From assembly GCF_002355375.1 (NCBI RefSeq), contig NZ_AP017312.1:3641001-3705000 (forward strand): a DNA stretch of 64,000 bases, written 5' to 3'. How positions within the stretch are numbered: the stretch's first letter is position 1; the number at the start of each line of letters is the position of its first letter. The stretch is from Aneurinibacillus soli (GTDB lineage: Bacteria > Bacillota > Bacilli > Aneurinibacillales > Aneurinibacillaceae). Positions 36,856 through 44,715 of the stretch are shown one piece after another. Position numbers and translations under genes: made by a program. A model generated the notes under the pieces. It was not told the origin of the DNA. It made no database searches and saw only the letters and a list, made by a program, of their open reading frames with translations.

Positions 36856-37574
36856 CGGAAAGCAAGCAACACGAGACCCGCAAACACAAGTAGATTCGCC
36901 GTTTCTGTCAACCCGACTGTTTTAATTGACAGTTCTCTACCGGGCATCACATACGCACGCACAAGGCTGGGGACGTAGGCGATGGCAAGGAATATAAATC
37001 CGGCTGTCGCCAGCGTCAACGGCACAGCGATGTGATACATCCATGACAGCAAGCGAAACACTTGATTTCCTCGCTTCCGAATCATCGTTTTCACAAAAAA
37101 GATACTGCCCAGAAAAAAGAGCACGAATACAAACCACAACATGAAAGCACGCTGATCGTACGATCCACCTGTCCCAATTACATACGCTGCTGGTCCACCC
37201 AGGCATAGCGCTGCAACCGCCGCACAATCATTTCCGAAAGCTCGCTCATCATTGCGACGTGCATACCACACATTAACCGCAAACATCGGCACCATCACCA
37301 CCCCGCATAAAAAAAGCTGCGGTCTCACCGCAAGCGGGATTGCTAACAAGGCTATAGCTCCTACAGCATATCCTCCTGCCCACCTGAGATACATATGTCG
37401 ACGCCGCTTTGTCTTAAGTGCAAGAAGAAACGAATAAGTAGCAAGATACAACAATACCCAGCCGACTAACGCTGGTAGGTGCCATATCTGCCAGCCACCA
37501 AGGCCAGCGCCTACTACAAAAGGAACGAACAGCATCCCCCAGGCACCATGTTGTTTAGGGATAATCCATTTCAC
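36852..37574 (-). CDS. YwiC-like membrane protein
   Basis: 240 residues with about seven hydrophobic segments. It begins with the family motif MKWIIPKQHGAWGMLFVPF and keeps the conserved NVWYARRNDERAFGNDCAAV loop (about residues 100-118), resembling UbiA-type polyprenyltransferase loops without the full Asp motifs. B. subtilis YwiC lies near nitrate-respiration genes; no such genes are visible here. The function is unknown. Confidence 0.85.
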   Translation of the reverse strand: MKWIIPKQHGAWGMLFVPFVVGAGLGGWQIWHLPALVGWVLLYLATYSFLLALKTKRRRHMYLRWAGGYAVGAIALLAIPLAVRPQLFLCGVVMVPMFAVNVWYARRNDERAFGNDCAAVAALCLGGPAAYVIGTGGSYDQRAFMLWFVFVLFFLGSIFFVKTMIRKRGNQVFRLLSWMYHIAVPLTLATAGFIFLAIAYVPSLVRAYVMPGRELSIKTVGLTETANLLVFAGLVLLAFR

Positions 37575-37682
37575 GTATCTTCACCCCATTTCCATACAAG
37601 CTATATCGGTTTTATTATACGGGGTGGTGGCACCAGTGCCTGTGACATCGATCATACATCTTCTCTACTTCTACACAAAAAA

Positions 37683-37701
37683 CCAGCGCACATAGCGCTG
37701 G
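37683..37701 (-). terminator. Terminator after the CstR-like gene
   Basis: CCAGCGC and GCGCTGG with a 5-base loop, followed on the minus strand by TTTTTTGTG. It is about 17 bp after the stop of the CstR-like gene. Confidence 0.85.
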
Positions 37702-37717
37702 CTTCCTATCAAAAAAA

Positions 37718-37978
37718 TTATCGACTTTTCACAAGCAGTTCAACTGCTTCTTTAATTACATGATCAGGATCATTCCCCTTCTCAATCTCCATGCGAATAC
37801 ATGATTCCATATTCGTCGCAACAACCAATCCGACAGCGCGATCCACAGCAGAACGAATAGCAGTCAATTGGGTGACAACATCGCGGCAGTCTTTCTGCTG
37901 CTCCATCATGCTCAACACCCCACGGATCTGCCCTTCAATACGGCGAAGACGGTTTCTGACAGCATCATTATATTCCAT
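37718..37978 (-). CDS. CsoR/RcnR-family regulator, CstR-like
   Basis: 86 residues of the all-helical DUF156 fold: NRLRRIEGQIRGVLSMMEQQKDCRDVVTQLTAIRSAVDRA. Key residues are C31 and C60, while the position that is His in copper-sensing CsoR (four before the second Cys) is N56. The C31/C60 pair without His is the pattern of CstR persulfide sensors rather than CsoR. No sulfur-oxidising or copper-efflux gene is next to it. A palindrome overlapping its own promoter suggests autorepression. Confidence 0.8.
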   Translation of the reverse strand: MEYNDAVRNRLRRIEGQIRGVLSMMEQQKDCRDVVTQLTAIRSAVDRAVGLVVATNMESCIRMEIEKGNDPDHVIKEAVELLVKSR

Positions 37979-38002
37979 CTGTTATCACCTCAACGTAAAA
38001 TA

Positions 38003-38041
38003 GGGTACATTTATCGTACCCCGTTAGGTATGAAATGTAAA
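38003..38041 (-). promoter_or_regulatory. Promoter and operator of the CstR-like gene
   Basis: On the minus strand: -35 TTTACA (38036-38041), a 17-bp spacer and -10 TACGAT (38013-38018). The inverted repeat GGGTAC-N7-GTACCC (38003-38021) covers the -10. CsoR-family operators are typically G/C-rich inverted repeats of this kind. Confidence 0.65.
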
Positions 38042-38187
38042 CAGGAAATAAAATAGTGGATAAATACTCCATTTCTGCCTTGCTGAAGGACACCACCCCA
38101 TCGAGCCTGAGCCACTTGTAACACTACGTCCTAAAAACGGGATTCGCATGAAAATCACTCGGCTCTAACGTTATACCACACAAAGTA

Positions 38188-38214
38188 AAAAGCAGCCACA
38201 GAATGGCTGCTTTT
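38188..38214 (-). terminator. Terminator of the three-gene envelope operon
   Basis: AAAAGCAGCCA and TGGCTGCTTTT, a perfect 11-bp stem with a 5-base loop, 7 bp after the stop of the last gene. The 145 bp between it and the CstR promoter show nothing recognisable. Confidence 0.85.
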
Positions 38215-38221
38215 ACTACTG

Positions 38222-38902
38222 TTATTGTATGTTGCGTAACGCTGATATAAGTGCATTTCGAGTGACAGCCCGATTCGTTCCCGATTTCTCACGCAAAAGC
38301 ACGAGCGGAACACGTAAATGCTGATTAAACATCCGTAGTTCCTCATCAATAGCCTTCACCGTTCGCGGTACATCTACCTGCATGTCTTTTCGGGCGGCAG
38401 CCACTTCAACTGCGCCTCCCTCTGCCATTCGTTTCGAATCCTGCTGCCCCACATTTCGGCTGATCCTGGTTATGATCGCTTCCAACGCTTTCTCATCGTA
38501 CGTTACATAAAACGAAATACCTAGCGGAGGTGCATCTCCCTGCCATTTCTGCCAAAGCCCTGCCATTGTCCGTTCACGTGAAACGGCCTGCGCCTTCTTC
38601 ATCGTCGCATCCATATCGTACGAAAGGTTGATCGCTTTTTTATCGATCGGAAATACACGATCCCCAATCGTTACCTGTAGCGGAATGTGGTCAATTGTAT
38701 AAATAACATCTTCAAGCCGCCGCTGTGCCTCCACATACGTCAGTCCTCCGATTGTAATGCCAGCAACTTTCATTTCTTCCGGAAATCGCTGCTCTTTCCA
38801 CTCTTCTGTCAGAAAAAGCGAGAGGATACTGAATACAATTGTCTGCAAAAAAAGCAAGGCGAGAACGACCGAAAACTGCCGCATATACTGTCCAATCTTC
38901 AT
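38222..38902 (-). CDS. Membrane-anchored PG_binding_4-type protein
   Basis: 226 residues: one N-terminal transmembrane helix (about 10-30) and an extracytoplasmic part beginning VAGITIGGLTYVEAQRRLEDVI. This is the pattern of the PG_binding_4 domain found in YoaR/VanW-type proteins. The VanW domain that often follows is absent. It is the last gene of a three-gene operon with a PRC-barrel protein and a large acidic membrane protein (45-bp and 20-bp gaps), so an envelope role is likely. The precise function is unknown. Confidence 0.65.
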   Translation of the reverse strand: MKIGQYMRQFSVVLALLFLQTIVFSILSLFLTEEWKEQRFPEEMKVAGITIGGLTYVEAQRRLEDVIYTIDHIPLQVTIGDRVFPIDKKAINLSYDMDATMKKAQAVSRERTMAGLWQKWQGDAPPLGISFYVTYDEKALEAIITRISRNVGQQDSKRMAEGGAVEVAAARKDMQVDVPRTVKAIDEELRMFNQHLRVPLVLLREKSGTNRAVTRNALISALRNIQ

Positions 38903-38947
38903 CTTGCCTCACCATTACCTTTAATTTTTCTATCCTACAATACTGCA

Positions 38948-39658
38948 CTATGAAAGTTTTAAAGTTAACTCGACTACTTTACTTCGACCCATTTGCCGAG
39001 CCCGTGTAGCAAGCTCTTCCGTTACTTTCTCCCCTTCAGCTCCGAGCAAGTTGCCTTCTTCATCATACAAATCCTCTGCAAGCGTACGGCCAATCAAAGG
39101 CGCCGTATCGAGCTCTTCTTCCTCTACTTCCGCCACCACTTCTTCTACTTCCGGCAGCTGGACAAACTCATCAAGGGACATCATCTGCTTGACGCCATCT
39201 TCTGTCACAACCATAATGTCGCGACCGAATGTCACCACGAATTCTTGCGGCATGACCTTCGCTTCTCCAGCTGGATCTTCAACCACACAGCCGACAATTT
39301 TACCGGTCTCTTCTTCAATGTAATACTCCGTTACCTGGCCAAGAAAACGGCCCTTCTTGGTAATAATGCGAGTGCCTCGAATCTGAATATTCTTAGACAG
39401 CAGATCATTCGCAATCGGAATTTCTGCCAGATCAATAACAGCTGAATCATTCTCAACTGTGACGGCATAATCGCCAATTCCTTCTACACGACGATACGGA
39501 ATCGCTTTAATGCCGAATTCCCAGTGATCATTCTGCACGATGAGGAATTCTACACCAGCCCGTTCCGGGTTAATGACAATATTTTTCACACTGCCGATCT
39601 CTTGTCCGTCCATGATACTAAAAATCGGCATTCCAAGAATCTCCTGACTTTGCTTCAT
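38948..39658 (-). CDS. PRC-barrel domain protein
   Basis: 236 residues with two PRC-barrel units at about 5-75 (LGMPIFSIMDGQEIGSVKNIVINPERAGVEFLIV) and 85-165 (IRGTRIITKKGRFLGQVTEYYIEEETGKIVGCVV), then an acidic linker (EVEEVVAEVEEEE) and a C-terminal segment LIGRTLAEDLYDEEGNLLGAEG like the start of a further barrel. PRC barrels mediate protein-protein or RNA contacts in many settings. No transmembrane segment is seen, so it is probably cytosolic. It sits between two membrane-associated proteins in the operon. Confidence 0.8.
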   Translation of the reverse strand: MKQSQEILGMPIFSIMDGQEIGSVKNIVINPERAGVEFLIVQNDHWEFGIKAIPYRRVEGIGDYAVTVENDSAVIDLAEIPIANDLLSKNIQIRGTRIITKKGRFLGQVTEYYIEEETGKIVGCVVEDPAGEAKVMPQEFVVTFGRDIMVVTEDGVKQMMSLDEFVQLPEVEEVVAEVEEEELDTAPLIGRTLAEDLYDEEGNLLGAEGEKVTEELATRARQMGRSKVVELTLKLS

Positions 39659-39678
39659 ACGCTGTACGCCCTTTCCCT

Positions 39679-40887
39679 CTATTTCTTGCTTATTGCTTTA
39701 TCTACTTCGCTGCGTACGGCGGTCGGCACGAGAGACCATGGAAGACTCGGCTTTCCGTAGCGCCTGAGCGCGGCATCAAGCTCTTCCAGATACTGAACTC
39801 GTCTGATTATATCAGCTTCGTACTTCTCCCGAATCTGTCCTGTTATACATCCCGTATCCAGTTGCCTGAGCAGCTCATTCCACTCTGCTCTAATTTTGCC
39901 GTAAAGACCAAAATGTTTCAACGTTTTCTCATAATCTACTGTAATCATATAACGCGCTGCCAATTGAAGCGGATAAGAAAGTGCCTGGCGAAAATATTCC
40001 ACCGCGGAAGCATGGTCTTCCTTCGCCACTGCCTCTACCGCCTTCAGATAGTAGCTGTTGACCTGTCGTCGCTCTTCTTCTGTCAGCTTCATCTGCGGTA
40101 CGACTGCTTCATTTTCCACATTTTCTTCCTCAAGAACTACTTCCTCATCTGCTAATGCCTCTTCTTCCAAAGCCTCATCACAAATTGATACAGATAGTTC
40201 CTGCTGCATCTCGTGGTTCTTTCGCGCTTCAATCGATTCTACTATTTCTTCACATTCTCCTGCTTCTGGTTCATCAGCTACACCATCTACTAGTTCTTCT
40301 TCTGCTACTCGCATCAACTCTTCATGTTCCACGGCTTCGTCTATCTGGGCCGGTTGATTTGCTTCAACAGGCTCGTTCCCGATAGACAGATCACGTAGTC
40401 GCTGAGCCTGATCTGTCTGCTGGCGCTCTTCTGCAACCACCATCTCCACAACCGTCTCTGTCTTTGCAATGCTATTCTCTTTATCAGTTTCCTCATAGTC
40501 TCCTTCTAAAACTGGGACGAAGGCGTTCAGCTCTGCATCCGCCTCTCCCCTATACGCCGCTTCTTCTTGTACAAGAGATGATGACGTCAGGCTCAGTGAA
40601 GCCAGCATTGGACTTGTGTCTTCTGTAGTCGCTCCAGAATGCCTATGTATCTGTCGCGCCATAAACAGAACAGCCAGCACGATTATGCCTACCCCCAGAA
40701 CCATCAATGTAGGTACCCCTCCTACAATCAGCATAAAAAACGGGGCGATCGCACCAAGTACAATTGATCTAAAGAAAAGGTTTGCCAGTTGTTTGTTCGA
40801 ATATAATGTTTGACGCAAAAAAAGAAAGAAGAGAACAGTAAGAAAAAAATATAGCTTAAAATACTCACTGATTTCGGACATACCCAT
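39679..40887 (-). CDS. Acidic membrane protein with TPR-like C-terminus
   Basis: 402 residues of unrecognised family. There are three hydrophobic segments in the first 80 residues (about 10-25, 38-60, 62-78). A long low-complexity Glu-rich middle (about 90-290, about one residue in three acidic) follows. The C-terminal helical part, YYLKAVEAVAKEDHASAVEYFRQALSYPLQLAARYMITVDYEKTL, looks like a TPR-type module. It is the first gene of an operon with a PRC-barrel protein and a PG_binding_4 protein. It may scaffold a membrane assembly (inference only). Confidence 0.6.
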   Translation of the reverse strand: MGMSEISEYFKLYFFLTVLFFLFLRQTLYSNKQLANLFFRSIVLGAIAPFFMLIVGGVPTLMVLGVGIIVLAVLFMARQIHRHSGATTEDTSPMLASLSLTSSSLVQEEAAYRGEADAELNAFVPVLEGDYEETDKENSIAKTETVVEMVVAEERQQTDQAQRLRDLSIGNEPVEANQPAQIDEAVEHEELMRVAEEELVDGVADEPEAGECEEIVESIEARKNHEMQQELSVSICDEALEEEALADEEVVLEEENVENEAVVPQMKLTEEERRQVNSYYLKAVEAVAKEDHASAVEYFRQALSYPLQLAARYMITVDYEKTLKHFGLYGKIRAEWNELLRQLDTGCITGQIREKYEADIIRRVQYLEELDAALRRYGKPSLPWSLVPTAVRSEVDKAISKK

Positions 40888-41212
40888 CGAATCATCCTTC
40901 CTCTCTGTTCCATCTTCATAAGGCTTATGAAACTGAGCGTATGTGCTTACAACTTTTCTGACTTATGTAGCACTTGTATTAATTCGACAGTTTATATGAC
41001 TCTCCTTTTCTATTATATAGTAAAAAAGTTATGAATTTCAGTAGTTATCAAAGACTATTTTTATAAAATAGTACACATAACATACTCGGTTCCGCGCATA
41101 GTGTAAATGAACTTCTCACTCTCCACTCTTACCAACATCTCATTTTCCTCTTAGTTATTTTTTGATTTTTCCATGTATACTGAATAAAAAAACAAGAAAG
41201 CGAGGAGAATAC
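40888..41212. other. 325-bp intergenic region between divergent genes
   Basis: A+T-rich and without a plausible gene. It should carry the promoters of the acidic membrane protein (minus) and the secreted deacetylase-like protein (plus). TATACT at about 41176 is a possible -10 for the latter, with no good -35. A small perfect palindrome ACTATTTT-tat-AAAATAGT lies at about 41053-41071; no role is assigned. Confidence 0.5.
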
Positions 41213-42538
41213 TTGAGAAAAAACTACCGAAACCGACTTTCGTTCCTTCTACTTTGTTTAATAGCCCTATGCTTTCCTGCTTTTTATGCAGGAAAAGCTA
41301 CTACCTCTTCAGAACCCGTTCAACTTCGAAAGTTTCCTTATCCATACCGGGCTATGCTTTCTTTTACATCTGATATCGACGGAACAACTCCGGAAGAATT
41401 CGTGCAGTACCACCGCTTCCTTAATACCCGGGAACAGACACCCATGGGAACAGGTCTTGGACTTGATATTAGCGACAGCTTCTGGATGTATATGGCCACC
41501 AATACCGCTTCCTATGTAGACAATCAGAAGCGTCCGGCAAACGCCATCATGACATATTTCCACGGCATTGATCCAACCCGACCGAAAGATGCTGACCGTA
41601 TCAAGCATTACTGGCAAGCCGGATGGATTGACTCTATGCATAGCTACGGAGATTTCTCCCGTCAGAATGAGCAAGAAGGGCTTTGTACCCGTAGGCTGGC
41701 CCGCGCAGCCTGGCAAGAGATGCAACAAGCAGGCATCCAGCCTGAAATATGGATTAACCACGGCAATCGAGCCAATAAACAAAACTTTGGCTCGTATCGC
41801 CGCTTTGGCTTCACATCTTATCAAGATGGGGATAATCCGCGTTCCCCATTCTATCATACTGACATAGCTGTGCAGAACGGCGTACGTTTTGTCTGGAACT
41901 CATACAGCGATTTTTCCTTTGGAACGGATACCGCGATCTTCCCTCTTCATCTGCGGGATGGAAGCCGGGTCTGGGGATTTCACCGATATGGATTTAACCG
42001 CACCACGAAGGGGACACAATGGACTTGGGGACCGGGCGCTATTCATTTGCAGCTTACACCTGAACATTTAAACGAAATTATTAAACGCGGGCAATACTCG
42101 GTCGTAGCACAGCATTTTGGAGGTGGTGTGGAAGACGTACCTTTTTCTGAGCCGAACTGCAAAGCCCTGCGGCTTCTAGCAACCTATTACTATAATGGCG
42201 ATATTCTCGTCGCACGCACCAGCAGGCTGCTTCGCTACAATCTCGTCCAGCAATATATTCGCTATACAACCATTCATAAAGAAGATCGGACTCAGATTCA
42301 GATCAAAGCTCTTGCCGATCCACTTTTCGGTTATCGCGATGTACGCCCTGATGAAATTCGGGGGCTGACCTTTTATGTCAAGAATCCTTCCCAGACGGAT
42401 ATCTTCCTTGGAAAACGTAAGCTTGCTTCTTCGGATATTCAGCTCAATCCTCCTGACCAGACAGGACGCGCAAGCATTAGTATCAAATGGTTTGCACCCG
42501 ATGTATTTGATTACTCCGCGACTGCACCGCATTTATGA
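41213..42538 (+). CDS. Secreted polysaccharide deacetylase-like protein
   Basis: 441 residues from a TTG start that has GAGGAG 7 bases upstream; the in-frame ATG at 41162 lacks a site. A signal peptide is clear (RKNYRNRLSFLLLCLIALCFPAFYA). The mature part starts AMLSFTSDIDGTTPEEF, with an Asp pair like the NodB catalytic Asp/metal Asp, and has SMHSYGDF (a His-x-x-x-His-like site reduced to H-S), WINHGNRANKQ and WGFHRYGFN. This suggests a divergent CE4/NodB-like fold acting on an extracellular glycan. A C-terminal beta-rich domain lies at about 345-441. Substrate unknown; the remote homology is my inference. Confidence 0.6.
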   Translation: MRKNYRNRLSFLLLCLIALCFPAFYAGKATTSSEPVQLRKFPYPYRAMLSFTSDIDGTTPEEFVQYHRFLNTREQTPMGTGLGLDISDSFWMYMATNTASYVDNQKRPANAIMTYFHGIDPTRPKDADRIKHYWQAGWIDSMHSYGDFSRQNEQEGLCTRRLARAAWQEMQQAGIQPEIWINHGNRANKQNFGSYRRFGFTSYQDGDNPRSPFYHTDIAVQNGVRFVWNSYSDFSFGTDTAIFPLHLRDGSRVWGFHRYGFNRTTKGTQWTWGPGAIHLQLTPEHLNEIIKRGQYSVVAQHFGGGVEDVPFSEPNCKALRLLATYYYNGDILVARTSRLLRYNLVQQYIRYTTIHKEDRTQIQIKALADPLFGYRDVRPDEIRGLTFYVKNPSQTDIFLGKRKLASSDIQLNPPDQTGRASISIKWFAPDVFDYSATAPHL

Positions 42539-42558
42539 AAACATGATTACATCTCTTT

Positions 42559-42593
42559 AGCGAGAACGCTTCTGCTTTCTCGCTAGTTTTTTT
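42559..42593 (+). terminator. Terminator after the deacetylase-like gene
   Basis: AGCGAGAA and TTCTCGCT with a 10-base loop, followed after AG by TTTTTTT. Confidence 0.85.
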
Positions 42594-42613
42594 ATCGTAA
42601 ACTCCATTTTTTC

Positions 42614-42665
42614 TTTACAAATTTTTCTTTATGTATTATTATCATTTTTGATAATAATACATAAA
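42614..42665 (+). promoter_or_regulatory. Promoter with 38-bp palindromic operator
   Basis: -35 TTTACA (42614-42619), a 17-bp spacer and -10 TATTAT (42637-42642). A perfect inverted repeat with 17-bp arms (42628-42644 and 42649-42665) and a TTTT spacer overlaps the -10 and start point; the arms read TTTATGTATTATTATCA and its complement. It lies 45 bp before the HTH regulator and should be its autoregulatory site. Confidence 0.8.
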
Positions 42666-42709
42666 ATGATAACGAAAGATTTTCTCTACTTCCAAAAGGA
42701 GCTACCGTG

Positions 42710-43237
42710 ATGAACACTCTTGATCTACTTCTACACCCTGTTCGCATGCGAATTTTACAGACGTTAATGCCGGATCGCGAGCTTACCGTACAAGAAATAG
42801 GTGAACATCTCTCTGATATTCCACCCGCTACCCTGTATCGCCATGTCAAAAAACTGAAAGAAGGCGGTGTAATTGAATCGCGCTCCCGTCAGCAAATACG
42901 TGGAACTGTAGAAAGCCGCTACGGAATTACAAGTTCAGCTTTTCAAGGCGATAGTCAAGCATTCAATCAGTTGCCAGCTGAAGAGCATCTTCGCTATTTC
43001 TCGGTCTTTCTTTCTTTTCTGCAAGCAGAGTTCGGACGCTATCTTACACAACCAGAACGTGATTTTGAAAAAGACGGGATCGGCTACCGCTACACTTCTG
43101 TGTATTTATCGGAAGACGAATTCAACGACTGGCTGGAAGAATACCGGACGCTTATGCGTCGAGCCATGGCCCTGCCACCTGCACCACATCGTATGAAACG
43201 CACCCTTGCGCATATTTTTCTTTCTGAAAAGGAGTAA
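42710..43237 (+). CDS. ArsR/HTH_20-type transcriptional regulator
   Basis: 175 residues. The N-terminal winged helix occupies about residues 5-75 (LLLHPVRMRILQTLMPDRELTVQEIGEHLSDIPPATLYRHVKKLKEGGVI, then a wing with RGTVESRYGI). The C-terminal helical part (about 85-170) is probably for dimerisation or ligand binding; no Cys metal site is present. ATG at 42710 is 8 bases after AAAAGGAG; an adjacent GTG is less well spaced. It precedes an alpha/beta hydrolase by 7 bp, a common pairing in Bacillales. Confidence 0.82.
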   Translation: MNTLDLLLHPVRMRILQTLMPDRELTVQEIGEHLSDIPPATLYRHVKKLKEGGVIESRSRQQIRGTVESRYGITSSAFQGDSQAFNQLPAEEHLRYFSVFLSFLQAEFGRYLTQPERDFEKDGIGYRYTSVYLSEDEFNDWLEEYRTLMRRAMALPPAPHRMKRTLAHIFLSEKE

Positions 43238-43244
43238 TGCATAT

Positions 43245-44195
43245 ATGCCTATCCAAGAACATGAAGTGATCATTCCATCCGCTTATCCACTTGCGGGTAC
43301 ACTAACACTGCCAGAGAATTCTGGTGATCAGATTCCCGTTATCATCATGCTGCACGGCAGCGGAGATATGGACCGGGATGAAAATGCAAAACAGCTACGA
43401 ATTAATGCGTTTAAGGAACTGAGTGATGAAGCGGTTCGGCAAGGATATGCCACGCTGCGCTACGACAAACGTGGAGTCGGGCAAAGCGGCGGTAACTTCT
43501 ATGAGGCCGGGCTATTTGACCTGATCGATGACGCAGTTGCTGCCGTTGAATTCAGCAAACATCAACCGCAGCTTGACCCAAAGCGCATTATTCTGCTTGG
43601 TCATAGTGAAGGAGGACTGCTTGCCCCCGCTGTTCATGCCCGTACACCCGTACACGGTATGATTCTGCTAGCCTCGCCTGCTGAACCGCTTGCCGATACA
43701 GCGGCCTGGCAACGGGAACAGATGAAAGACGACATGCGTAGCCAGAAGGGATTCGGCGGCTGGCTCCTTCGCGTATTGAACGTACCAGGGAAGCTCGATA
43801 AGATGAATGACGACCTGATTGCACGAATCAACAATACAACCGATGCCGTTATCCGGTACAAAGGAAAAAAAATAAACGCCAAATGGAATCGGGAACATGT
43901 GCAATACGATGTGCGCCCCTATCTTGCGGAAGTTGACTGCCCGGTGCTGGCGATTACCGGGACAAAAGATGTTCAGGTACATCCAGAACATGTACATGAG
44001 ATCGGTCGCTTAACGACAGGTACGTGTGAAGCTCATCTCATTCCAGATATGACTCATATTCTTCGTCGAACGAAAGTCGGACCTGGTATCGGGGAAATTT
44101 TAAAAGATTACAAGAAACAGATCGTACACCCCATTGATGCTGATGTGCAGCGATTGATCGCCGACTGGTTGCACCGTATTTTCCCTCTCACCTGA
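43245..44195 (+). CDS. Alpha/beta hydrolase
   Basis: 316 residues with an alpha/beta hydrolase core: PVIIMLHGSGDMDRDEN (oxyanion region near residues 28-44), YDKRGVGQSGG, the nucleophile elbow LLGHSEGG (Ser near residue 123), a lid-like helical insert (about 155-220), AITGTKDVQVHPEH (acid Asp) and IPDMTHILR (catalytic His). There is no signal peptide, so it is cytosolic; it may be an esterase or peptidase of small substrates. ATG at 43245 has AAAAGGAG 10 bases upstream. It is cotranscribed with the regulator before it. Confidence 0.87.
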   Translation: MPIQEHEVIIPSAYPLAGTLTLPENSGDQIPVIIMLHGSGDMDRDENAKQLRINAFKELSDEAVRQGYATLRYDKRGVGQSGGNFYEAGLFDLIDDAVAAVEFSKHQPQLDPKRIILLGHSEGGLLAPAVHARTPVHGMILLASPAEPLADTAAWQREQMKDDMRSQKGFGGWLLRVLNVPGKLDKMNDDLIARINNTTDAVIRYKGKKINAKWNREHVQYDVRPYLAEVDCPVLAITGTKDVQVHPEHVHEIGRLTTGTCEAHLIPDMTHILRRTKVGPGIGEILKDYKKQIVHPIDADVQRLIADWLHRIFPLT

Positions 44196-44214
44196 ACAGT
44201 ATCTCCCTGATCTG

Positions 44215-44245
44215 GTACCTGTTAGTATAACAGGTACTCTTTTTT
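44215..44245 (+). terminator. Terminator of the regulator-hydrolase operon
   Basis: GTACCTGTTA-gta-TAACAGGTAC is a perfect 10-bp stem with a 3-base loop, followed by TCTTTTTT. Confidence 0.88.
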
Positions 44246-44287
44246 ACAAAAAAAAGAGAATCGCAAAGGACTCTCCCGTAAGCTTCT

Positions 44288-44644
44288 CTATGAAATATGA
44301 CCTGATATATAAATCGCCAGCGCCAATAAGATTAGATGAAAAATTTGATCCGCTATAATGCCAAGCCATCCCGCTGCCGGACCTTCTGTCATCTGCACAC
44401 GCCGGACCCAAAACGCCACAAACGTCCGCCGATCTAGAAAAATGTGTCCGATATAAATCAAGGTAAGTCCCCAGATCGAAAGCCCACCTGATAGCCATCC
44501 GAACAAAGCAATAATCGATGTATACACCGTAACATGTGTTATGAGTGGCGGCCATTTCTTTGCCTTATTGTCTGCCATCCAGCTTGTCTGAAATAAAAAG
44601 TCGGCAATAAGATGCCCAAGCAAAAGCATATCGAATTGGCTCAT
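44288..44644 (-). CDS. DUF3307 family membrane protein
   Basis: 118 residues with four hydrophobic segments (about 5-18, 38-52, 55-70, 90-112). The family start LLLGHLIADFLFQTSWMADNKAKKW with HLIADF and the later IYIGHIFLDRRTFVAFWVRR and DQIFHLILL are typical of DUF3307. Conserved His/Asp in membrane segments suggest a catalytic or metal site, but no function is known. A GGGAGGGAG ribosome-binding site precedes the ATG. Confidence 0.82.
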   Translation of the reverse strand: MSQFDMLLLGHLIADFLFQTSWMADNKAKKWPPLITHVTVYTSIIALFGWLSGGLSIWGLTLIYIGHIFLDRRTFVAFWVRRVQMTEGPAAGWLGIIADQIFHLILLALAIYISGHIS

Positions 44645-44666
44645 ATTCTCCCTCCCTTCATTGTGC

Positions 44667-44700
44667 AGGCGGACAGGCCCCTATTTCTATCTGTCCGCCT
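44667..44700 (-). other. Stem-loop between the NHL gene and the DUF3307 gene
   Basis: AGGCGGACAG and CTGTCCGCCT form a perfect 10-bp GC-rich stem with a 14-base loop, 15 bp after the NHL gene stop. There is no T run, so it may be a 3'-end stabiliser or an inefficient terminator of the four-gene operon. Confidence 0.6.
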
Positions 44701-44715
44701 CCTGTGATATGGCCA

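Noticed and set aside
41053..41071. ACTATTTT-tat-AAAATAGT palindrome in the 40.9-41.2 kb gap
   Set aside because: A/T-only arms in A+T-rich DNA, with no adjacent regulator to match; recorded in the gap entry only.
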